From a virus: 29,685 bases of DNA. A model generated the notes under the pieces. That model did no database searches. It had not been told where the DNA came from and saw nothing but the letters and a program-made list of their open reading frames with translations. Positions 7,240-13,821 of the stretch are shown here, piece after piece. The stretch is from positions 1 through 29,685 of IMG/VR virus record IMGVR_UViG_3300025131_000280; one strand, written 5' to 3'. Position 1 is the stretch's first letter. Every line of letters begins with the position of its first letter. Both the position numbers and the translations under genes were made by a program.

Positions 7240-8192
7240 GCCTTACTTGATATTCTTTTGAAAGTAGAAAACAGGTCTGATGTATCCCAGTTTCCAAAGC
7301 CATCTTCGGCCATGCGTTTAATCACTTCTGTCTTGTTAAACTCTGGCTCGAAATTATCAAGAGTGTGCTTTACCCTGCTTTTGTCATTAATTGACATAGA
7401 CGGGGAGTAGAGTTGCATGATTTTATAATTTTCTGTTATAATTTCTTCTGCTTCACAGATTGAAGAGAAGGCCTTCAATCCTGTATTGTCGTTCTCGCAG
7501 AACTCTATGAGTGCTGGAATAGTCACGGACTTCTCCTCCGCGAAAAATGGGAGGCGCTTAGAAATGGTTCCGAGGCCGACTCCCTTAACTCCCGGAAGGT
7601 TGTCGCTTGAATCGCCTGCCATGGCGCGAGCTAAGGCAAAATTCGTTGGGTGAATTTTAAACTCTTCCAGGAGCCTTGGCTTGTTCATGAATTTCTTTTG
7701 AATTGGTCGATAAAGAACCGTCTCATCATCACACAATTGGAAGAAATCTTTGTCGCTGGATATGATCACCTTCTGCCATCCCTTATACCGTGGAGACTGC
7801 GAGATAAACGAGATAATGTCGTCCGCTTCAACACAGTCTGCCATCAATTGAATAACTGGCATAAAGTTTAGTATCTCCATGAGCCGGTATTGCTGCCAAA
7901 CTTTATTTTGCATCTCCTCATCTTTAGTAAGGACACGGACATCGCGGTTGAGTCGGATGGGCTTGCGCCCCTCCTTATAGTTCGAGTTAATCTGCTTTCT
8001 TCGCAGGGAACCACCAGCCCCGTCCCAAGCTATAATAATTTCATCAGGCTTCATCTCTCGGCAAAGCTTCTGTAAGATCCCGAGGAAACCTTTATATCCT
8101 CCGATCGGCTGGCCATTTTTGGATAGACTGGGGTTAACAATATATGCCCTGAAATATGCATTCAGGGCATCGATGACCATTACTCTCTTCAT
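7236..8192 (-). CDS. 5'-3' exonuclease of the FEN / T4 RNase H family
   Basis: The protein has the acidic cluster of structure-specific 5' nucleases: MVIDALNAYFR with D8, IIAWDGAGGSLRR with the second aspartate, CVEADDII, and IISSDKDFFQL. These are followed by AMAGDSSDNLPGVKGVG, the helix-hairpin-helix that tracks along DNA. Such enzymes remove RNA primers from lagging-strand fragments in T4 (RNase H, 305 residues) and T7/T5. The length of 318 fits. There is no attached polymerase; the separate family A polymerase in this genome lacks the 5' nuclease domain, so the two genes together resemble a split Pol I. It starts 6 bases after the uvsX stop with AGGTCAAA upstream. Confidence 0.9.
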   Translation of the reverse strand: MKRVMVIDALNAYFRAYIVNPSLSKNGQPIGGYKGFLGILQKLCREMKPDEIIIAWDGAGGSLRRKQINSNYKEGRKPIRLNRDVRVLTKDEEMQNKVWQQYRLMEILNFMPVIQLMADCVEADDIISFISQSPRYKGWQKVIISSDKDFFQLCDDETVLYRPIQKKFMNKPRLLEEFKIHPTNFALARAMAGDSSDNLPGVKGVGLGTISKRLPFFAEEKSVTIPALIEFCENDNTGLKAFSSICEAEEIITENYKIMQLYSPSMSINDKSRVKHTLDNFEPEFNKTEVIKRMAEDGFGNWDTSDLFSTFKRISSKA

Positions 8193-8198
8193 TTTGAC

Positions 8199-9305
8199 CT
8201 ACTCTTCGACTTCGTAAAAATCTTCTGCTTTTCCTTGTCGATTATCAAATTTATAAATTACCTCTTCATCGATGATCTGATAGACTCTTTTCCGAAACTT
8301 ATCATCTTGCATTTTCTCGACCCACTTCGTTGCCTGAAACTTTTCAGTTGAGCCATCTTCGAAAATCATGGTATACCAAGCACCTGACTGGATGATATTA
8401 TCCGATCCCTTTATCGCGTCGAAGAGCGACTCGTCATCTTGAATGGCGACATCATCGCCGCCCCAAAGGATGCGGAAATTACAGCGTCTGCCCGAAGTTC
8501 CAAATCGGGACTTTTCAAGTTTTACCTTGACTTCCGAGCCAATGCGAAAGCCGTTGTCATCAAGAACAAAACTTGCCTTGGCTTTGCGGCCTGTTAGCCA
8601 AATGCGGAGAGAATAAGCATAAATCATAGCTTTCCCGCCGGGAGTTACATATGGGGTGGTCATCGCCTCTGACGCAATGCGAGTAATATTCGTCTTTAAT
8701 TGATTTAGAACGAGGAATGTTGCTTTGGCATTTGCGATGGGTAGGGCCAACTTTGACATAGCCCTCGCAAGAATGCGAGCCTTCATAGCCATTTGCGACA
8801 TCGGATCAAAGCTGCCTTGGACCTCACTAATGGCCGGTGTTAGTGCCAGCGAATCCCAGATAAAAAGAATCTGATTTTTGGATCCGAGTAGCTCTTCGAT
8901 AGTTTCGAGAACAAATTCTACGGACTGGGCCTGGATATATAGAAGTCTTCCTAAGTCACACCCGGCATTTATAAGAAATTTTGGATCGATGGCAGATTCT
9001 GAATCGAAATAAACAACATCCATGTCCATCTTTTGAGCATTGGCGGCGATTTGTGCTGCCATATAGGATTTGCCAGTTGCCTCTAAGCCTGCGATTTCCG
9101 TAACTTTTCCTACGGGGATCCCAGACAACTGCCCTCGGCAGATAATGGAATCAAGCCAACGTGAGCCGGTAGGAATCCACTGGGTAACCTCTGTCGGGTT
9201 TGCCTCATTGAGGTCGTGGGCGACATTCATTCCGGCCTTCTTGTTGATAAGCTTCCGCATCTCAGACATTGAAAGTTTGCCGGTTGGTGTTGGTTTTCTT
9301 GCCAT
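8199..9305 (-). CDS. uvsX: RecA-like recombinase UvsX
   Basis: The 368-residue protein has the RecA core: Walker A GLEATGKS (73-80), VVYFDSESA after the next strand, ILFIWDSLALTP as Walker B, and LVLNQLKTNI followed by YVTPGGKAM corresponding to the DNA-binding loop L2 region. T4 UvsX has 391 residues. It forms filaments on single-stranded DNA coated by gp32 and drives strand exchange and recombination-dependent replication. It sits directly downstream of the gp32-like gene, as expected for proteins that work together. A GAGGG sequence 8 bases upstream supports the ATG at 9305. Confidence 0.95.
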   Translation of the reverse strand: MARKPTPTGKLSMSEMRKLINKKAGMNVAHDLNEANPTEVTQWIPTGSRWLDSIICRGQLSGIPVGKVTEIAGLEATGKSYMAAQIAANAQKMDMDVVYFDSESAIDPKFLINAGCDLGRLLYIQAQSVEFVLETIEELLGSKNQILFIWDSLALTPAISEVQGSFDPMSQMAMKARILARAMSKLALPIANAKATFLVLNQLKTNITRIASEAMTTPYVTPGGKAMIYAYSLRIWLTGRKAKASFVLDDNGFRIGSEVKVKLEKSRFGTSGRRCNFRILWGGDDVAIQDDESLFDAIKGSDNIIQSGAWYTMIFEDGSTEKFQATKWVEKMQDDKFRKRVYQIIDEEVIYKFDNRQGKAEDFYEVEE

Positions 9306-9354
9306 AAATTAATCCCTCGAAATAAAAATGGGAGCACTTATTTTAAACCGCGTG

Positions 9355-9373
9355 CCCCCAAACGGTGGGGGGG
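9355..9373 (-). other. GC-rich hairpin between the gp32-like gene and uvsX
   Basis: CCCCC (9355-9359) can pair with GGGGG (9367-9371) around a 7-base loop. It lies just after the gp32-like stop in a 73-base gap. No U-tract follows, so it is more likely a pause or RNA-stability element than a full terminator. Confidence 0.4.
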
Positions 9374-9377
9374 ATTG

Positions 9378-10154
9378 TTAGTTTCCAGTTAACTCATTGA
9401 ATGCAGCAACAACATCAGGAGTTGTATTCGATGGAGTAGGAGGAGTGAAAGAATCGGATTCATCGCTCGTGCCTTCCAGAGAATTAATAAATCCGTCCAA
9501 AGCTGCTTGAACTTCTTCAAGCGTCTTTTTGGGGAAGAGACCATCGATGTTAGGGATATTATCCATAAGTCGAGTGCACTCCTCATCTCCTCCCACTGCT
9601 TCATCACAAAGCGGAGAGGTTCGTCGACGCGGTGTCAAAGTGGTCTTGGGGAACTGTGCTCCCGGCGGCTTCCCGTAGGTCATAGTAAGATCGGTTCCGT
9701 CATCGATCGCAGTAATATCACCATACTCGGGATTCAAAACCAAGTTGAGGAGGGAAGTATAGGCTTCTTTACCATAGCCCCAGATACGAATTCCTTCTGC
9801 CTCTTCACCACGAACCATTACGGGTGAGAAGAAGCGCTGACGAGGGCTCAAGTCCTTAGCGAGTTTCATGGTATCAGGATCCTGATTCCCATTAAATTCC
9901 TTCCAGAGTCGATCCTTAAAATCACAGATGGGACATCCTTCCCCGTGATTTTTCTTAGGACAGAGAAGGCCTCCTCGTTGATCTGGGCCCAAGTTATAGT
10001 GGAACCAATAATCCTTAAAGGGATCGCCGTCAGCAGTTGGAACGATGCGGATTGTCTGTGTGCCGTCTTTTGGACGCCAAAAAGACCCTCCTGCTTTCCC
10101 GTTGTTTTTAACGCTATCGAGCCTTGCTCGAATTTTTGCAATATCTAGTGCCAT
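9378..10154 (-). CDS. 32: Single-stranded DNA-binding protein, T4 gp32 type
   Basis: The 258-residue protein has the layout of gp32 (301): a basic N-terminus, an OB-fold core with a bound zinc site, and an acidic C-terminal tail. The zinc ligands are C65, H70, C74 and C77 in LLCPKKNHGEGCPICDF. Aromatic residues W26, W50 and Y53 in the core could stack on bases. The tail (about 225-258) contains DESDSFTPPTPSN and is the part that recruits partners in gp32. It coats single-stranded DNA at the fork and works with UvsX. The start has a strong ribosome-binding site (AAAGGAGAAAATTAAC then ATG). A leader hairpin upstream is listed separately. Confidence 0.93.
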   Translation of the reverse strand: MALDIAKIRARLDSVKNNGKAGGSFWRPKDGTQTIRIVPTADGDPFKDYWFHYNLGPDQRGGLLCPKKNHGEGCPICDFKDRLWKEFNGNQDPDTMKLAKDLSPRQRFFSPVMVRGEEAEGIRIWGYGKEAYTSLLNLVLNPEYGDITAIDDGTDLTMTYGKPPGAQFPKTTLTPRRRTSPLCDEAVGGDEECTRLMDNIPNIDGLFPKKTLEEVQAALDGFINSLEGTSDESDSFTPPTPSNTTPDVVAAFNELTGN

Positions 10155-10200
10155 GTTAATTTTCTCCTTTTATTATTGAAATTGTGCCATTGGCTAAAGT

Positions 10201-10224
10201 CAAGACGACAAATCTCTCGTCTTG
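10201..10224 (-). promoter_or_regulatory. Leader hairpin upstream of the gp32-like gene
   Basis: An 8-base perfect inverted repeat (CAAGACGA and TCGTCTTG) with an 8-base loop lies 46 bases before the ATG, followed by a mostly unstructured A/T-rich leader. There is no U-tract after the stem on the transcribed strand. In T4 gene 32 a structured element upstream of an unstructured leader is the site of translational autoregulation; the same layout here suggests, but does not show, that role. Confidence 0.5.
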
Positions 10225-10241
10225 CTAGTTTGTTTTGTTGT

Positions 10242-10511
10242 TTACTCAAAATTACTAATGAGTTCGAAGTTCTCAAGACTTTCAATATTGAAATCCTCAA
10301 TCTCCCCTATAATCGTGTTTCTGTTAAAAACACGAAATCCTTGTTTATCCAAATCCCAAACAAGATTGCTCCCCTCTGCAAGAGTTCTCTTCTTGCCGGT
10401 GCCCTTTGTTTGAGAGATAAAAAATCCTTCTGGAAGGTTGTCCAGTGTTATAAATCTCATTGTTCGTAGACTTCCGTCTATTTTCCTAAATGTTCCTGAA
10501 TGTGCTTTCAA
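10242..10511 (-). CDS. Small SH3-like protein, WYL_2 / DUF2693 type
   Basis: The 89-residue protein contains the pattern GTFRKIDGSLRTMRFITL, then KGTGKKRTLAEGSNLVWDL and FRVFNRNTIIGEI. From memory this is the pattern of a small family found in T4-like phages (DUF2693, renamed WYL_2), thought to be an SH3-like beta barrel. Its role is unknown; basic residues in the first half are compatible with nucleic-acid binding. The gene starts with TTG overlapping the stop of the upstream gene (TTGA), and a promoter lies about 180 bases upstream inside that gene. It precedes the gp32-like gene. Confidence 0.7.
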   Translation of the reverse strand: MKAHSGTFRKIDGSLRTMRFITLDNLPEGFFISQTKGTGKKRTLAEGSNLVWDLDKQGFRVFNRNTIIGEIEDFNIESLENFELISNFE

Positions 10512-11347
10512 TTTATTTCCTGTAATTGGATGTTTGGTGTTCTTTCTATAACATAGCCGAGATCATAGTCGTAATTGGTTGAATACACAGCGTATGTTAT
10601 ATTGAGATCTTCTGTTGTTTTTGATTTCACTTGCTTTTTCAGCTTGTTGAATAAATCGCTATCGGTTCTTAACTTATCTTCGTTTATACTATAAATATAA
10701 CATCTTTCGCGGGCTTTGTCAAGGGAAAAAAACATTTTTTCTTCATTTTTTTCCGCGTCGAAAAGGCCGATCGTTAATATGCGGTGTGTTTCCTTGGGTT
10801 TCCCGATTTTGCCAATTACTGGTTTTGTATTCTGGAATACATTTATCATATGGATCGTTGAAACTAAAACTTCATTTAACTTATCGTGATATCCGATAAT
10901 CGGGGCACTCCCCACAACAGAATCAAGTTCGGTATTTGAAACTATATACATCTTCTCAAAAACTCCAGATCGTGCGTACTCTTGCATCACACCAAAAACG
11001 AGTCTTTCACGCATTTTTTGTACTTTATTGAGCAACATCATGTCTGGTTTAATATAAAGAACAGAAATTGGCAAATGCCTAATGTGTTCCAATATTTTTA
11101 AAGAAGCACAAGATATTTTTCCTGAACCTCCAATAATAAAAAGGGTCTCTCCCTTTGTTCCCTTGAAAAATGTTTTGATTTTTGGGAGATCCACGTTCTC
11201 GTATTCCTCTGCTGTCTGACACTTTAATACATTATAGCACCCTTTTCCCTCGATGTCAACATTTATTTTAAATATTTTATACTGAGGATATTGATTAAAA
11301 GCATCTGCAATATTACACCCAGCATCCCCTAGACCTATGATATTCAA
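10508..11347 (-). CDS. Divergent FtsZ/tubulin-like protein
   Basis: The 279-residue protein aligns by eye with the FtsZ GTPase domain. It has IIGLGDAGCN (3-12) as loop T1, FKINVD (26-31) where FtsZ has AVNTD, FIIGGSGKIS (70-79) at loop T4, VLYIKPD (96-102) for TKPF, and IVSNTELDSV (135-144) for IPNDKLLKV. The helix YHDKLNEVLVSTIHMINVF follows as in FtsZ helix H7. The canonical T4 loop GGGTGTG is replaced by GGSGKIS and no NxDxxD catalytic loop is visible after H7. It may therefore bind nucleotide without ordinary GTP hydrolysis. The start is TTG, forced because the glycine loop begins at residue 5. Phage tubulins (PhuZ, TubZ) place phage DNA or plasmids; whether this protein polymerises is unknown. 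Confidence 0.72.
   Translation of the reverse strand: MNIIGLGDAGCNIADAFNQYPQYKIFKINVDIEGKGCYNVLKCQTAEEYENVDLPKIKTFFKGTKGETLFIIGGSGKISCASLKILEHIRHLPISVLYIKPDMMLLNKVQKMRERLVFGVMQEYARSGVFEKMYIVSNTELDSVVGSAPIIGYHDKLNEVLVSTIHMINVFQNTKPVIGKIGKPKETHRILTIGLFDAEKNEEKMFFSLDKARERCYIYSINEDKLRTDSDLFNKLKKQVKSKTTEDLNITYAVYSTNYDYDLGYVIERTPNIQLQEIN
10694..10722 (-). promoter_or_regulatory. Sigma70-type promoter inside the 3' part of the FtsZ-like gene
   Basis: TTGACA (10722-10717) and TATATT (10699-10694) are 17 bases apart on the minus strand. It lies in coding sequence about 180 bases upstream of the WYL_2-like gene and would provide extra transcription for that gene and the gp32-like gene. Confidence 0.7.
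11231..11259 (-). promoter_or_regulatory. Consensus sigma70-type promoter inside the 5' part of the FtsZ-like gene
   Basis: TTGACA (11259-11254) and TATAAT (11236-11231) are 17 bases apart, both perfect. The -35 box encodes part of the NVD motif of the FtsZ-like protein, so the match may be partly constrained by protein sequence. Transcripts starting here would lack the start of that gene. Confidence 0.65.
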
Positions 11348-11348
11348 A

Positions 11349-12530
11349 TTATACCCCCAGTTTCTCTAGTTGGCCAAAATTTTGACCTACTCTGACATTC
11401 ACCATAAATTTACCAAGGGCCGTATTAGAAAAAATATCTATGATTTCTGGCAATTTTTCTTTGTCTTCTTTAGAAAGGTCAAGTACAATAGAATCATGGA
11501 TCGGGAAAGCAACATATGATTTACATCCTTTTAGGTAATTAGATACTTTAATCATTTGTCTCAGAACATTTTCGGCACATGTTGATTGAATAATGTAATT
11601 CAATGCGGTTCTCTCCTCTGACGGGATCACCTTGTCCCAAAAGGTTTTCACTTGGCCCTGTGTGAAGTACTTTTGTACCACCGACTCCCTGTTATATGTA
11701 TGCTCGCACCGGTGGTCCTCGCTCTCGGGATTATATAACCATGCGAAAATTCTTTTTTTGGCCTCGTCCCTCGTTATTGAGTCTTGAAATATATTCTTAA
11801 TGTTCCATTCGTGTATATCGCCGATCGGCTGAGACTTCCCCTGCAAAGCAAGCAAAGTTCGTAACTCCGCAGCGTTAAAATCAAGCTCAACAAAATAATC
11901 ATTATGAGGCTTGACCACACAGCGAAGCTCTTTCTTTAAAGTTAGAATTGGAAAGCTCTTCGGCACTGTTGTTAGGCGGCCCGTCTTTGTTCCGTGAATA
12001 TTAAATTTGCACGAATGTTCAATCTGATTTAAATTTTGTGAAAACTTTCTATGATCTGCCTTAAACATGGAAAGATTCTTGGGATTCAAGTTTAAACTTC
12101 TATATTTTATGTCTTCGACTATTTCAGTCAAAGAAACAAGATAATCATAATTCTTTGGCCTTTCATAATTCTCAAAAACGTGCTCACAAATATAATTTTT
12201 GACTTGACAGAACTCCTCAAGGAATCTTTGAGGCACTAAATCAAAAAAACAGTTCTCATCGAGCGATACACGAGCCGTCATAAAAGATTTGACGAAAGCC
12301 CTGAGTTTGTCACTGGATCTCTTGTAGCGGTCTTTCAGGGCCTCTGGACATACCATATCGAGGGTTTTTCCTCCACAATAGAGTTTTGCATACTCAATCT
12401 CCTTTCCCTTGAGAAATCCCGAGTATGACCATGTGTGAGTCAGGTCATCTGGTAGCTCCTGATCGAAGAGCAGTTCACCATAATAGATTCCGACGCAATC
12501 TTTTTTGTCGTCAAGTGTCTGAAAAAGCAT
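11349..12530 (-). CDS. Family A DNA polymerase, polymerase domain only
   Basis: At 393 residues this is little more than a Pol I polymerase domain. It has HGTKTGRL (T183, G184, R185), motif A LDFNAAELR with catalytic D217 and E222, motif B R254, K258, F262 and Y266 in the RxxxKxxxFxxxY spacing, and motif C PIHDSIV with catalytic D346. The residue after D346 is serine where Pol I has glutamate. No 3'-5' proofreading motifs and no 5' nuclease domain are present; the first 120 residues are unassigned. T4 itself uses a family B polymerase, so this genome either replicates with a reduced family A enzyme or has another polymerase outside the window. A ribosome-binding site AGGGG precedes the ATG, and a consensus promoter lies about 50 bases upstream. 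Confidence 0.9.
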   Translation of the reverse strand: MLFQTLDDKKDCVGIYYGELLFDQELPDDLTHTWSYSGFLKGKEIEYAKLYCGGKTLDMVCPEALKDRYKRSSDKLRAFVKSFMTARVSLDENCFFDLVPQRFLEEFCQVKNYICEHVFENYERPKNYDYLVSLTEIVEDIKYRSLNLNPKNLSMFKADHRKFSQNLNQIEHSCKFNIHGTKTGRLTTVPKSFPILTLKKELRCVVKPHNDYFVELDFNAAELRTLLALQGKSQPIGDIHEWNIKNIFQDSITRDEAKKRIFAWLYNPESEDHRCEHTYNRESVVQKYFTQGQVKTFWDKVIPSEERTALNYIIQSTCAENVLRQMIKVSNYLKGCKSYVAFPIHDSIVLDLSKEDKEKLPEIIDIFSNTALGKFMVNVRVGQNFGQLEKLGV

Positions 12531-12544
12531 TTATCCCCTAAAGC

Positions 12545-13807
12545 TTAATAGATCATGTTAAGTTGTTTCTTTACTAACATTATAACATACTCGGAGAAAT
12601 TGTCAAGGGAAAAATCACCTGTTTCGCGAAATTCTTTTTTTAATCTTTCATAGACAAGCGATCCTGGCTGTATCCAGGGTAACTTAAATTTTCGATTGAT
12701 GTATATTACGGTCGAGTTCACTCCGCCTATCTGGAGGCGCTCGTTGGAATTAGTTATGATTCTTTCAATTTCTTGTTTAGTATAGGGATATTTTTTTTCC
12801 TTATTCTTAACTAAAATATATTTTTTAATCCAATATCTGGGGCCCAATGAATTTTCTAAGTCTTCCATGGCTATTGGCTGTCGGATGTTTTTGCAATTCT
12901 TGGATGTATAAAACACGGGCCTTGAATTGGCAAAACTATTATAGCCAGATAAAATTGCTGATTTTATATACTCCAAATCCTGGGTGGAAGACGTTCTAAA
13001 ATAATCAGAAAATACATTTGACGGAGTTCCAAAATTATTTTGTTTTGAATATTGAAGCCGTTGTTCAATAACTGGTGATGATAAGTCTATATTCATTCTC
13101 CAGGGAATGTTCTTGTCAATTAAGAATCCTGCATTTATGGCCGCCTCCCTGTAAAAAGAAAAATTAGTTAAATTTATAAATTCTATTTTATCTTTATCGT
13201 TGGAGGGATCCAGGTCGGCAATTTCTATCGATAAGCCCGAAGACAAGGTAGAGACCCTCGAAGATAAAAGGAAAGAACTCTTGCTTAATAAGGTTTGCTT
13301 TCCGCGATTTAAGAAAAAATCAAAAAACAATTTACAATAATCTTTGATGTTATAAATTTTATCCCTTCTATTAAAATAAGACAAAAACTCTGAATTAAAA
13401 TTCAACATCATCTTATTTAAATAATTATTATAAATTTCATCGGCATTCTGGAAGCCCCTAAATGGAAGAGGCTTACTAAGAGGCGTTCCTTCCTCCAGTC
13501 TTCCCGTTCTAAGCGGTATAACGAAAAATTGCTTAAATTTATCAAAAGCTTCTGCAACAAAATTTAAAACATATACAGAAGTCTCTTGTCCCTCTAGCTG
13601 AATCATTCCTTGTACCAGCGGTTCTACTCCAACAAAATTAGGATCCACTTTACCATATAGAGTGTTTTCTAGAAACCAATAATTTTTTATCCCCGTAGGA
13701 AGAGCCGGCGCCACTTGGGAGGGGTAGGCACCAAGATCGTATAATAGTCGCCTTAAAAAAAGTTGAAAAGAATCCATCTCATTGGTCGCGTTCATTTCTA
13801 TTGGCAT
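12545..13807 (-). CDS. Probable virion or baseplate protein, 420 aa, unknown
   Basis: I do not have a firm family name. The protein opens MPIEMNATNEMDSFQLFLRR and includes YNNYLNKMMLNFNSEFLSYF, a KQTLLSKSSFLLSSRVSTLS segment followed by GLSIEIADLDPSNDKDK, and INAGFLIDKNIPWRMNIDLS. I recall related segments in unassigned structural proteins encoded beside baseplate genes of environmental myoviruses. It has no signal peptide or membrane segment. It follows the hub-type gene after 14 bases and is the last gene before the replication block, which supports a baseplate or tail role. The start has AGGGGTG upstream. A promoter for the next genes is embedded near its 3' end. Confidence 0.8.
   Translation of the reverse strand: MPIEMNATNEMDSFQLFLRRLLYDLGAYPSQVAPALPTGIKNYWFLENTLYGKVDPNFVGVEPLVQGMIQLEGQETSVYVLNFVAEAFDKFKQFFVIPLRTGRLEEGTPLSKPLPFRGFQNADEIYNNYLNKMMLNFNSEFLSYFNRRDKIYNIKDYCKLFFDFFLNRGKQTLLSKSSFLLSSRVSTLSSGLSIEIADLDPSNDKDKIEFINLTNFSFYREAAINAGFLIDKNIPWRMNIDLSSPVIEQRLQYSKQNNFGTPSNVFSDYFRTSSTQDLEYIKSAILSGYNSFANSRPVFYTSKNCKNIRQPIAMEDLENSLGPRYWIKKYILVKNKEKKYPYTKQEIERIITNSNERLQIGGVNSTVIYINRKFKLPWIQPGSLVYERLKKEFRETGDFSLDNFSEYVIMLVKKQLNMIY
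12579..12606 (-). promoter_or_regulatory. Sigma70-type promoter upstream of the family A polymerase
   Basis: TTGACA (12606-12601) and TATAAT (12584-12579) are 16 bases apart on the minus strand. It lies inside the last codons of the preceding structural gene and about 50 bases before the polymerase ATG, so it marks the switch from the virion block to the replication block. Confidence 0.82.
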
Positions 13808-13821
13808 CTTATTTTCACCCC

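Noticed and set aside
9355-9373. The C5/G5 hairpin after the gp32-like gene as a transcription terminator.
   Set aside because: The stem has only 5 pairs and is followed by CACGCGG rather than a U-tract on the transcribed strand; kept only as a low-confidence hairpin.
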